From the NCBI GenBank assembly GCA_964495085.1, contig CAZBUK010000068.1:1-22321 (forward strand): a stretch of DNA of 22,321 nt, read 5' to 3'. The notes below the pieces were generated by a model, which worked only from the letters and a program-made list of their open reading frames with translations, was not told the origin of the DNA and searched no databases. Both the position numbers and the translations under genes were made by a program. Below, piece by piece: positions 6,805-14,987 of the stretch (within the stretch, counting starts at the first letter, position 1; the number at the start of each line of letters is the position of its first letter). This stretch comes from CAZBUK01 sp964495085 (GTDB lineage: Bacteria > Bacteroidota > Ignavibacteria > T3Sed10-11).

Positions 6805-8037
6805 CTAATCAGAATCCGGCTCGACGATTTTTCCCATAAATAGTATCGTATCGGACTCCTGTTCGCGAATTACAAATATGAACGGTCGGTCGACACGCAT
6901 AACGGGTGTTCCGCTCCCCGATGTGCGGTCGATAATCACCACCGTCACTGCAGCCGCTTCGGTTCCCTCTTCATTTACATCGATAAACGTATTATGAAGA
7001 ACATCATTGATCCATAGATCCCCGGCCTTGTCTATTTTGGTAAAATCGGCCTTACCGGAAAATGCTATCCCCATTCCGAGAGAAGTGAGCACTCGTTTTA
7101 ACGATATATCATACTCAAGGGTAAACCGGGGAAGGAACAGATCGACCGGCCTTTTCTCTCCGTTCAATTCAGCAATCCATTGCCGCCAATTCTCTGCCGT
7201 CATCTGTGCGGTGAGATCGTCGACATGCTTTCCGCTGCGGGGAAGCAATAATGTCATCACATATTTTTCATCTCCGTAAGGGAGATCGATCGCCTGGAAA
7301 AGATCATTTGCAGTGTATCGGAAATCGGATCTCTGTTCCATCATCTTTACCGGAATTGAAGTGCCATCCTCCCGGTTAAACAGATCGTCCTTCGTATTAT
7401 CCGCGTCGAATTCATACAACCAGGTACCCTTGAAATAAACCGCGTTGATCAGGAACATGACGTTATCCCTTTCTATCTCCTCAATCACTTCCTCGATCTT
7501 TCCATGGGTTTTCTGGTTGATCCAAGCGTTGATAATGTCCACCGATTCCGGTGCTGTGAAATCCAACGCCTGTACGAGCGCGTCGAAGAATTGCTGATTG
7601 ACGTCGATAAAGTCCTGCTCAACGTTTAATCCTTGTCTATACCAGATCGAATTCGCGATCTCGACCAGTACTTCCGGGTCGATATGCATCAGATAAGCCA
7701 TCAGGTTTTTGTACGATGCATTAATCTCTTCCATCGACATGCCGTGCAACGCCATCGTTTGAAGCATGGCAGTCCTGGTCTCACCCGCCGCACCGTTCAG
7801 GGTCATCCCCAGTGCGTATGAAACGCTTAAAGGGGAGATAAACATATTGTTGCCAATTTCCTCTTTGTTCAATTCACGGAAGAGATTTAATCCGAAGGTG
7901 TTTCCTGATGCAGCGATCTCCCGTTCATGCAGCGAGAGTTCGTTGGCGATCCCTACGTATGGCTCAATAGGCATGCCACAACGGCTCATCAGTAATGCGA
8001 CCAGAACGGGGATTAAATACCACTTTAGATTTTTCAT
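6805..8037 (-). CDS. Lipoprotein serpin (protease inhibitor) A
   Basis: The 410-residue protein is a full-length serpin: NMFISPLSVSYALGMTLNGA at 64-83, NAVYFKGTW at 198-206, DLPYG at 251-255, LPRF at 302-305, the hinge EEGTEAAAVT at 356-365 and DRPFIFVI near 383-390. The hinge has the small residues needed for loop insertion, so it should be inhibitory. By spacing from the hinge, the cleaved bond is near R371-T372-S373; the loop is two residues longer than in alpha-1-antitrypsin, so Arg or Thr could be P1. The N-terminus is a lipoprotein signal ending at C20, though Arg at -1 is unusual in a lipobox. An AGGAG site precedes the ATG. The mature start CGMPIEP is nearly identical to that of the second serpin at 9438-10685, so the two are paralogues. 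Confidence 0.95.
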   Translation of the reverse strand: MKNLKWYLIPVLVALLMSRCGMPIEPYVGIANELSLHEREIAASGNTFGLNLFRELNKEEIGNNMFISPLSVSYALGMTLNGAAGETRTAMLQTMALHGMSMEEINASYKNLMAYLMHIDPEVLVEIANSIWYRQGLNVEQDFIDVNQQFFDALVQALDFTAPESVDIINAWINQKTHGKIEEVIEEIERDNVMFLINAVYFKGTWLYEFDADNTKDDLFNREDGTSIPVKMMEQRSDFRYTANDLFQAIDLPYGDEKYVMTLLLPRSGKHVDDLTAQMTAENWRQWIAELNGEKRPVDLFLPRFTLEYDISLKRVLTSLGMGIAFSGKADFTKIDKAGDLWINDVLHNTFIDVNEEGTEAAAVTVVIIDRTSGSGTPVMRVDRPFIFVIREQESDTILFMGKIVEPDSD

Positions 8038-8143
8038 TTTTTTATTCTCCTGATTCGATTACCTAATCCGGTATACAGACCCGTCATGCCCAGAATAGGG
8101 TCGGACCGGATGAGTAAAATACAAAGGCAATCCTCCGCTCAGA

Positions 8144-8872
8144 TTACTCGATCAGAAACTGAGCCTGGACTTTCGCCCGGACTTCGATCTCCCCTGCCGA
8201 ATATGCTTCAGGGACGGGCGATGCCGTTTCCATATCCGCGTCCATCGTGCGTCCACGTGCAAACAATGGTTCGGGAAAAACGAAAATCTCCTCCGATATT
8301 CTCTCAACACGCCCGATACTCACACCGAGCGTTTCCGCTATCACTTGTGCTTTCGATCTCGCGTTGAGAACTGCCTTCCTCAGCGCTTCGTTCTGAGCAG
8401 CTTCTTTGTTTTTGACGTCGTACGTAATCCCGAACAATCTATTGGCCCCTTGCTGCGATATCCTCGCGACCAGCGTGGGCAACAGATCGAGATCAGCGAG
8501 CTCGACAACGACATGTCTGACGGCTTCGAACCCGGCCGGCTCCTGAGTTCTCCGCTCCGGATTATATTCATACAGCTCCTGTAATTGGAGGACCTCGAGC
8601 CGTATTTTCTGTTCCGGGATACCGAGCGAGCGCACTGCGTTCAGCGTCCTGCTGCCTGCAGCATCGTTCATCGCCCTTGCTTTCTCCGCATCGTCATCGC
8701 GCGTCACGATTCCGAACCGTACGAGCGCCATGTCCGGTACGATTCTTACGACTCCTTCCCCGCCGACCGTGACCGTCCGGCGATGTTCGGCCTGCTGGGC
8801 GGATACCATTCCAGAGCATAGCATAAGCAGAACTGCTTGCAGAATAATATTTTTAGACATGAGTGCGGACAT
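8144..8872 (-). CDS. Secreted SIMPL (DUF541) domain protein
   Basis: The 242-residue protein has a signal peptide ending at about residue 25 (CSGMVSA, cleaved before QQ), so it is periplasmic. The SIMPL domain fills the rest, starting with the typical VTVGGEGVVRIVPDMALVRF and continuing with KARAMNDAAGSRTLNAVRSL, EYNPER and a C-terminal EIEVRAKVQAQFLIE. SIMPL proteins form oligomeric rings in the periplasm or outer membrane (BP26 type); their role is not settled, and oxidative stress protection has been proposed. The start at 8872 follows an AAGGAAAG site; a second ATG four codons downstream would still leave a complete signal. The gene lies between the two serpins, about 107 bases upstream of serpin A. 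Confidence 0.9.
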   Translation of the reverse strand: MSALMSKNIILQAVLLMLCSGMVSAQQAEHRRTVTVGGEGVVRIVPDMALVRFGIVTRDDDAEKARAMNDAAGSRTLNAVRSLGIPEQKIRLEVLQLQELYEYNPERRTQEPAGFEAVRHVVVELADLDLLPTLVARISQQGANRLFGITYDVKNKEAAQNEALRKAVLNARSKAQVIAETLGVSIGRVERISEEIFVFPEPLFARGRTMDADMETASPVPEAYSAGEIEVRAKVQAQFLIE

Positions 8873-8905
8873 ACATCTTTCCTTCTATAGTACGGCGCAG
8901 CAATA

Positions 8906-8923
8906 TTAAAAACCTCTCGGTTT
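8906..8923 (-). terminator. Possible weak terminator after the serpin B operon
   Basis: AAACC and GGTTT pair around GAGA and run into a short T stretch. A five-base stem is short, so this may end the serpin B / lipoprotein message or be chance. Confidence 0.35.
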
Positions 8924-8982
8924 GATCAGGTGCTCATCGGATGTTTAGATTTACCTGCGCATCTATCGCTCCCCATTTGGCG

Positions 8983-9441
8983 TTAGTTGAATAATACCGG
9001 AACAGGTTCGACACGAAGGGTGGCTTTATAATTACGGTTTTGGACGATGACTCTCGTATCCGGATACGGATCGAGCTGTAATAGAAAAATCCGGTAAGGA
9101 TAGATGTCCGCATATTGATGTCTCAAAGTATCTGCAGCCGAGGTATATCCGTAGATCGCCAATTCGACCGTGTCGGACACCACGGGAGATGTTGCCATCC
9201 AAACCCATATAACGGCCCTGCCCTCCCAGACGCATACGACATCCCGCGGACAGCGGCTATCCTCTACAATCTCCGGGAAACCGATCCTTATCGAACCCCC
9301 GTCGAGGAGTTTTTCGGTTCCGTAGCGCAGTACGAACGGTTCGCCCAATTCGAATTCAACCGGTCCTACCGTCTGTGATAAAAAGCAGCCGGAAAAGAAA
9401 AACGTGATGAGAACTATTCGGAGTACCGATAAATATTTCAT
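8983..9441 (-). CDS. Small lipoprotein with DSRCP...CVWEG motif
   Basis: The 152-residue protein has a clear lipoprotein signal (LITFFFSGC, lipidated Cys at residue 19). The mature part appears all-beta and contains DSRCPRDVVCVWEGRA at about 62-77, a cysteine pair that probably forms a disulfide. I have met this DSRCP...C-[IV]W-x-G pattern in many uncharacterised envelope proteins, without a known function. The ATG overlaps the stop of the serpin gene upstream by four bases (ATGA), so the two are translated together. A function linked to the serpin, such as envelope protection, is an inference from this coupling only. Confidence 0.85.
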   Translation of the reverse strand: MKYLSVLRIVLITFFFSGCFLSQTVGPVEFELGEPFVLRYGTEKLLDGGSIRIGFPEIVEDSRCPRDVVCVWEGRAVIWVWMATSPVVSDTVELAIYGYTSAADTLRHQYADIYPYRIFLLQLDPYPDTRVIVQNRNYKATLRVEPVPVLFN

Positions 9442-10685
9442 TTCGAGTCCGGATTCATGATCTTCCCCATAAACACCAGAGAACCTGAATGATTCTCCCT
9501 TATCGCGAAAATAAACGGCCGGTCGACTAAAATTTCAGGTTTCAGCGAGGTAAATGTAACACCGACGGACGTCGCGGCGGCTGCAACAGTTCCCTCTTCA
9601 TTTACATCTATATAGGTCTTATGATCGACGGTGCTTATGTATAGATTTTCGAAGTACAGCTCTTTGTGATACATTCTGGAAAAGTCGGCATAGTCCGCGT
9701 CGAACGCGATCGCCATGCCCAGCTTTTTCAGCGTCTCATTCAGTTTGATCTGATACTCAAGTCTGAAGCGCGGTAGATGGACCATTATCTCGTTTTCATT
9801 TTCAGGGAGCGACGATGTAATTTCATTCCATCGTCTTTCGTTCAGGTCGGCGGCAAATGATTCTATTTCATCTATTCCATCAGGCATAACGATAGTCATC
9901 GTGTAGAAACCGTTTCCGTACGGAAGGTCCACGACTACGTATTCTTCGGTAATCGCATACCTGATCGGCATTTCACGCGACATCATTTTGACCTCTTTGG
10001 TAGAGCCGTCAGGGAGACGGAATTGGCCATTGCGGGTCTTCTTCGTATCGAACCGGTACTTCCAGTCTCCCTTGAAGTAGATAGCATTAATCAGGTACAT
10101 AACGATGTCATCGGGGATCTTATCCGGTACAATTTTTTCAATGTGGCCCCCGGTTCTGGATTTCACCCAATTGTTGATGCGGCTTGGAGACTCGGGTGAG
10201 GAAAAATTTAAACCGGCGACTTCAGCATCGAAATACTCCCTGTTGCTCTCGAGGAAGGATTCTTTAAAGGGGAATCCCTGATAATACCAGATTGAGTTCG
10301 CAATCTGCATGGTAACTGCCGGATCGAGTCCCGTCAGCAATCCGATCAATCCACGGTACGACTCGTTTATAGCATCTTCATCCAATCCGCCGAAACCGAG
10401 GGTTTGCTGCATCGCGCCCAAAGTACCATTCGCGGCACCGTTCATGGTCATACCAAGCGCTAATGACACGCTAACCGGTGCAATGAACACATTGCCATCG
10501 GGCTCGGCAGCATTGATCTCCCTGAAGAGGTTTAAACCGAAATCGTTGGCGGCGGCGACAAGCTTTGCTTCGGTCGACGTCAGCGGACGGAATTCGCTGG
10601 GCGGAAGGGGTTCGATAGGTGTACCACAACTGAACATGATACCGACCAGTACCAGAGTAACACATACAGACGCGACTCTGCTCAT
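9438..10685 (-). CDS. Lipoprotein serpin (protease inhibitor) B
   Basis: The 415-residue serpin has NVFIAPVSVSLALGMTMNGA at 65-84, NAIYFKGDW at 200-208, DLPYG at 253-257, LPRFRLEYQ at 304-312, the hinge EEGTVAAAATS at 363-373 and DRPFIFAI at 388-395. Reactive-loop length matches alpha-1-antitrypsin, giving P1-P1' as T379-S380, with Phe at P2. The Glu usual at P13 is Val here. The lipoprotein signal ends at C20 and the mature protein starts CGTPIEP, as in serpin A. An AGGAGG site lies five bases before the ATG. The next gene overlaps its stop. It should be an outer-membrane-anchored inhibitor of serine proteases, though the target is unknown. Confidence 0.95.
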   Translation of the reverse strand: MSRVASVCVTLVLVGIMFSCGTPIEPLPPSEFRPLTSTEAKLVAAANDFGLNLFREINAAEPDGNVFIAPVSVSLALGMTMNGAANGTLGAMQQTLGFGGLDEDAINESYRGLIGLLTGLDPAVTMQIANSIWYYQGFPFKESFLESNREYFDAEVAGLNFSSPESPSRINNWVKSRTGGHIEKIVPDKIPDDIVMYLINAIYFKGDWKYRFDTKKTRNGQFRLPDGSTKEVKMMSREMPIRYAITEEYVVVDLPYGNGFYTMTIVMPDGIDEIESFAADLNERRWNEITSSLPENENEIMVHLPRFRLEYQIKLNETLKKLGMAIAFDADYADFSRMYHKELYFENLYISTVDHKTYIDVNEEGTVAAAATSVGVTFTSLKPEILVDRPFIFAIRENHSGSLVFMGKIMNPDSK

Positions 10686-10784
10686 AGCACCTCCTGTAGG
10701 TTTCCTTTAGATAGGTCCGGCCGGGACATATTATAGATACAGTAAAATATAAAATTACCTACTAAAAATCCTCTGTTAATGGGA

Positions 10785-10820
10785 TAAATTTGTCGGGAAG
10801 AAAATTATTTTGTATCTTTG
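10785..10820 (+). promoter_or_regulatory. Promoter region of tRNA-Lys with two possible -7 boxes
   Basis: TAAATTTG at 10785-10792 and TATCTTTG at 10813-10820 both match TAnnTTTG. The second has TTTG at 10789-10792 exactly 20 bases upstream and would start transcription at or within a base or two of the tRNA itself. The first has no matching -33 box but would give a normal leader of about 28 bases. Which one is used cannot be decided from the sequence. Confidence 0.5.
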
Positions 10821-10823
10821 TTC

Positions 10824-10896
<73 letters not shown>

Positions 10897-10990
10897 CATT
10901 CTGCTTATTTTTGGCCTTCCATCCTCATCAAGAAATTCAGATAAAATTACCTTTTTATCCTGTATTATAAATGCTGTTTTCTGTTCTGTG

Positions 10991-11422
10991 TTAGAGCGTT
11001 CGTTCGATTTCCTGTTTACAAGCGAGCGCTTCGTCAGGTTCGGTAAACTGCAGATTAAAGGTTTGATGTACGGTAGTGATGATGAGCATTCCGCTCGTCC
11101 GGTCTGTTCCGGTCGATTGATCCGACGCGGGGAGGAGGTCTTCTCCGAGGGAGAGTCCCCTGAGACGCTCAAAGGGGATTTCATCGGGATAGAGAGAGAG
11201 CGCGTTGCGTATGACGATTAAGTCGGTCGTGATAACCAGGACTGCGGGGATGCGAATTTTGCCGCCCGCAATATGTACACGGGCTATTCGGATAAGACTC
11301 TCGGCGTAGATCGATTCCATCCGTTCGATCAGCCGATGCTGTCTGTTGTTGAGAAAGGCGGGTACAAGAAAATATAGAAGCAGAATCATGACGATCGGCG
11401 CCGCATATTCCACGCCACCCAT
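10991..11422 (-). CDS. Small membrane-anchored protein, unknown
   Basis: The 143-residue product has one N-terminal helix at about 7-24 (APIVMILLLYFLVPAFL), followed by a basic stretch and a soluble domain rich in short beta strands (IRIPAVLVITTDLIVIRN, GMLIITTVHQTFNLQF) with a final helix. The fold could be PH-like, but I recognise no family. Its ATG overlaps the expected gamma-glutamyltransferase stop (TGATG) once the N-run artefact upstream is removed. In the sequence as given it reads as if fused in frame to that enzyme; I treat it as a separate gene. There is no paralogue in the window. Confidence 0.75.
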   Translation of the reverse strand: MGGVEYAAPIVMILLLYFLVPAFLNNRQHRLIERMESIYAESLIRIARVHIAGGKIRIPAVLVITTDLIVIRNALSLYPDEIPFERLRGLSLGEDLLPASDQSTGTDRTSGMLIITTVHQTFNLQFTEPDEALACKQEIERTL

Positions 11423-13069
11423 CAGTATCCCCTTNNNNNNNNNNCCCCTTATTCCGCCGCCGGTGAAGAGCGTCGTTGCGCCGACAATATCGTAGTCGCG
11501 AACATAGATCGCAACAGCTCGTCCCGTAATCGACACTCGTACCGGGGAAATCCCTTTATTCCGCAATCTTCTGAGCTGCATCTGTCCGATACTGCCTGGG
11601 ACATACTCGAGACGACTGGGCTGCCATTGGTGATGAATGCGCGGCGAAGCAACGGCATCCGGCAGGTCCATCCGATAATCGATAATATTTGTAATGATCT
11701 GAAAGACTGTTGTAATGATTCTCGGACCTCCGCGGGCTCCGAGAATCAATACCGGCTTCCCGTCCCGCGCGATAATAACGGGAGTCATCGAACTTACCAT
11801 GCGTTTACCGGGTTCAATGAGATTCGACTCGGAACCAGCGATGCCGAACTGATCTTCTCCTCCGTGCTGCAGGGAAAAATCATTCATTTCATTATTGAGG
11901 AGAAATCCGGCTCCTTCTACAACTAATTTCGATCCGAAGAGACTGTTCAGTGTGGTAGTTACGCTAACCGCAGTCCCATTTTCATTGATAACGCTGTAGT
12001 GCGTCGTTTCGCCGCCTGTGCCGGTCTCGGTATCTGCCGGAGTCCGGGATACGGGGGGAGGTATAAGTTTTTCGAGAGGAACCCTGACGAAATCGGGGTC
12101 GCCGACATAGAGAAAACGATCCAGAAACGCCCGCTTCATTGCTTCCGCATAACGTATAAAGTATTCGTCCGAATGGAATACTGGCGGATCCTCCCGGTCG
12201 AGCATATGGAGCATCTGCAGGAGCGCGATGCCTCCGCTGCTTGGTGGACCGACGGTCACGATTTGATGATCCCGGTAACGACCTCTGAGCGGAGCTCGTT
12301 CGATCGCCCGGTAGGTCAGCAGATCGTTCACGGTAATCCATCCCGTATGTGCCTGCATTGAGTTCGCGATCAGTTCCGCCGTTCTACCCCTATAAAATCC
12401 GTCATGGCCCAGGCTCTGAATTCGCTCCAGCGTCCCTGCGAGATCGTTCTGGATGAGCGTATCACCTGCTTTCAAGGGACGATCGTCCGGGAAAAAAATA
12501 TCCCGCGATTCCGGAAAAGCGGAGAGAGACGCCCGGTATAGATTCAGCGTTCTCGCATCACGCGTATCGAGCACGAATCCCTTCCTGGCGAGGACAACGG
12601 AGGGATTCAGGATATGGGTGAGCGGAAGTGAGCCGTATTTTTCCCAGGCGTACAACAGTCCTGCGACCGTACCGGGTACGCCTGCCGCGCGGGCCCCCCT
12701 CAGGCTCCATTCAGGCCGGAGCGTTCCCGTTTCATCTATATAACTGTCATGCTGTGCGCTCAACGGCGCAGCTTCGCGAAAATCGATCGAGGTCGATGTA
12801 CCGTCGGGAAACCTGATGACCATGAAACCGCCGCCGCCGAGATTCCCCGCCTCCGGGTATACGACCGAGAGCGCGAATCCCGTTGCCACCGCCGCATCGA
12901 CCGCATTTCCTCCTGCCCTGAGTATCTCCTTGCCGATATCGGTGGCGAGCCGGTGTTCACTGATCACCATTGCCAGACGGGCGGTCCCCACCTCACCCGC
13001 GCCTCCGGCGTACAGGCTCCGATGTGCGATCGAGTATCCCAATAGGAAAGAGAGTAGAAAATATTTCAT
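11422..13069 (-). CDS. ggt: Gamma-glutamyltransferase, interrupted by an assembly gap
   Basis: The enzyme transfers or hydrolyses the gamma-glutamyl group of glutathione and related peptides in the periplasm. It has a signal peptide at about 1-21. The large-subunit start is seen in EILRAGGNAVDAAVATGFAL, with GNLGGGGFMV at 76-84 and GPPSSGG at 274-280. The self-cleavage site is ETTHYSV with nucleophile T355, followed by VTTTLNSLFGS, LLNNEMNDFS, and HHQW at 479-482. The reading frame runs into Ns after 541 residues. Joining the two flanks through their shared AAGGGG gives an ending GGGIRGY and a TGA at 11424-11422, close to the usual GGT C-terminus, for 543 residues. It follows the corC-like gene by 23 bases; no clear ribosome site. 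Confidence 0.93.
11435..11444. other. Run of 10 Ns (scaffold gap)
   Basis: Ten undetermined bases. On the minus strand the left flank ends in AAGGGG (11450-11445) and the right flank begins with AAGGGG (11434-11429), so the contigs probably overlap and no bases are missing. Confidence 0.95.
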
Positions 13070-13092
13070 ATCCGGTATTCCGTCGAAACAGT

Positions 13093-14406
13093 TCAGGAGA
13101 AGATATCGTCTCGCGGGGTGGTCGGAAAATCCCGCTTATCGATAATCCGGACCCGTATTATTCTTCGATTCCGGACGCGCTCCACGATAAACTCGAGACC
13201 GAGGTAATCGTACCGATGTCCTTTCTCCGGGACTCTGCCGAGCTGCGTAATGATAAAACCGCCCAGCGTATCGTAATCGACGTCTTCTCTCGTCAGCGTC
13301 ACCGTGAGCAGTTCCTCGACCTCATGAATTCCGATCGTGGGATTGAACAAGTATTCCCGATCGCCGAGTCGCTTATAGTACGGCGTTTCACGATCGTGTT
13401 CGTCCCGTATATCCCCTACGATCTCCTCGATAATGTCCTCAAGGGTCACGAGACCGGAAATGCTGCCGTACTCGTCGACGACAAGCGCAAAATGCGTTTT
13501 TTTAAATTGGAATTCGCGGAGGAGATCCTCGACGGGTTTGCTCTCGGGTACGAACAGAGCGTCGCGCGTTAAAGAAGTCAGCGGGATACGTTTCTTTGCC
13601 TTTCCCTTTGCGAGAAACGGCAATAAATCCTTCGCGTAGAGAATACCTTTGATATCGTCGGGAGCCGTATCGTATACGGGAATACGGGAGTGTCCGCTCT
13701 CTCTGATCGTTTCCATCGCATCCTGGATCGATGTATCGGCCTGAATCGTCACCATATCGATACGGGAGCCCATGATCTCCCGTACCGTTGTCTCACCGAA
13801 GTCGGCAATTCCCTGAATAATCTGGCTCTCATCGCCGCGGAGCGAACCATGATCCATTCCTACCTCGGCAAGTGTCTTCAGTTCGTCGGTGGATATGGCT
13901 TTCCGGAGTTTATCGAGTTTCAGGACTCCCTGACCTATCCGGGTAAACCACAGAAAGAGCTCGGATATGGGGTAGAGAACTGTGTAGATGACGGATAACG
14001 GAAGCGAGACGAATCTTGCGAAATCCAATTCCCGCTGTGCGGCTATCACCTTGGGCGATATCTCGCTCAGGATAAGAATCAGGAAAGTTATAACCACGAC
14101 TTCCAGGGTGATCATGATGGCGGGATTGACACCGAAGATATCGGCCAGCCGCAGTGCAAGCACTGCGGCTGTGATAGCAATACCGACGTTCACGACCGTG
14201 TTCCCTACCAGTATAGTAACCAGGAGTTTCCTCGGCCGCTCGAGCAGGGTAAGTATTCTGTCATCTGCTTTCGTTCGCTTATGAGAAGGCCTTTTAAGCT
14301 TCTGCTGGTTAAGCGAAAAATAAGCGACCTCAGATCCGGAGAAGAAGCCGGAGACGATCAATAATCCGGCTATCGTGAGAATAGAAACTATGATGTCAAC
14401 TTCCAA
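13093..14406 (-). CDS. CBS-domain membrane protein, CorC/HlyC (GldE-like) family
   Basis: The 437-residue protein has the CNNM/DUF21 membrane domain at about 1-165, with the signature SGFFSGSEVAYFSLNQQKL and LILSEISPKVIAA. A CBS pair follows at about 205-330 (MGSRIDMVTIQADTSIQDAM; HFALVVDEYGSISGLVTLED), then a C-terminal CorC_HlyC domain at about 345-430 (DYDTLGGFIITQLGRVPEKG). Relatives transport or sense magnesium or cobalt. In Bacteroidota the homologue GldE is encoded beside ssb and is needed for gliding; here ssb is also directly upstream, 73 bases away. The start codon is TTG, supported by a GGTGG site and by the position of the first helix; no ATG is available nearby. Confidence 0.92.
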   Translation of the reverse strand: MEVDIIVSILTIAGLLIVSGFFSGSEVAYFSLNQQKLKRPSHKRTKADDRILTLLERPRKLLVTILVGNTVVNVGIAITAAVLALRLADIFGVNPAIMITLEVVVITFLILILSEISPKVIAAQRELDFARFVSLPLSVIYTVLYPISELFLWFTRIGQGVLKLDKLRKAISTDELKTLAEVGMDHGSLRGDESQIIQGIADFGETTVREIMGSRIDMVTIQADTSIQDAMETIRESGHSRIPVYDTAPDDIKGILYAKDLLPFLAKGKAKKRIPLTSLTRDALFVPESKPVEDLLREFQFKKTHFALVVDEYGSISGLVTLEDIIEEIVGDIRDEHDRETPYYKRLGDREYLFNPTIGIHEVEELLTVTLTREDVDYDTLGGFIITQLGRVPEKGHRYDYLGLEFIVERVRNRRIIRVRIIDKRDFPTTPRDDIFS

Positions 14407-14464
14407 GACTTACCACCGGTTGTATTACCCAGTCGATTGTAATTACTCCAAGCCCGTTGATTAA

Positions 14465-14476
14465 GTAACCGGTTAC
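14465..14476. repeat. 12-base perfect palindrome GTAACCGGTTAC
   Basis: It lies four bases after the ssb stop, before the corC-like gene. It has no U-tract. It may be a regulatory site or chance. Confidence 0.35.
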
Positions 14477-14479
14477 GGT

Positions 14480-14917
14480 TCAGAAGGGTAAATCGTCTTC
14501 CTTATCGGAATTTGATCCCTGCTGCGTTCCGGTTCCCATTGCGGTTTCCTTACCGGCAGCATCGGTACTCCCGCTGCCTGATCCTCCGCCTAACATAATC
14601 ATATCGTTTACAACGACTTCGGTCGTATACCTCTTGACGCCGTTCTTATCATCGTAGCTTCGTGTCTGGAGCCTCCCCTCGACGTAGATCTGTTTCCCTT
14701 TCTTGAGCCACTCACCGGCAATTTCTGCGAGCTTTGCCCACATGACAATGTTATGCCACTCCGTTCTTTCCTGGACATTACCGTCCTGGTCTTTCCAGGA
14801 CTCGTTCGTCGCCATGGAAAAGTTCGCTACTGCCGTGCCGCTCGCGGTGTAGCGGAGTTCGGGATCCTTTCCAAGATGCCCGATCAGCATAACTTTATTT
14901 AAACTTCGTACTGCCAT
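14480..14917 (-). CDS. ssb: Single-stranded DNA-binding protein
   Basis: The 145-residue protein has the OB-fold start typical of bacterial SSB (SLNKVMLIGHLGKDPELRYT at 5-24), then TNESWKDQDGNVQERTEWHN, EWLKKGKQIYVEGRLQTRSY and a Gly/Ser/Thr-rich linker from about 110. It ends in the acidic tip DKEDDLPF, which recruits repair and replication partners. It coats single-stranded DNA as a tetramer. A perfect AAGGAGG site precedes the ATG. It follows the pepP-like gene by 70 bases and precedes the GldE/CorC-like gene. Confidence 0.97.
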   Translation of the reverse strand: MAVRSLNKVMLIGHLGKDPELRYTASGTAVANFSMATNESWKDQDGNVQERTEWHNIVMWAKLAEIAGEWLKKGKQIYVEGRLQTRSYDDKNGVKRYTTEVVVNDMIMLGGGSGSGSTDAAGKETAMGTGTQQGSNSDKEDDLPF

Positions 14918-14987
14918 AACTACCTCCTTGAGAGTATGTATGATTATGCATTCCGGCTTGGAGCATTTATTTCTGGAAATCTATTAT

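Noticed and set aside
10991..13069. A single 692-residue fusion of gamma-glutamyltransferase and a membrane domain
   Set aside because: The frame continues only because the ten Ns and duplicated AAGGGG happen to keep it open; removing them gives two normal genes.
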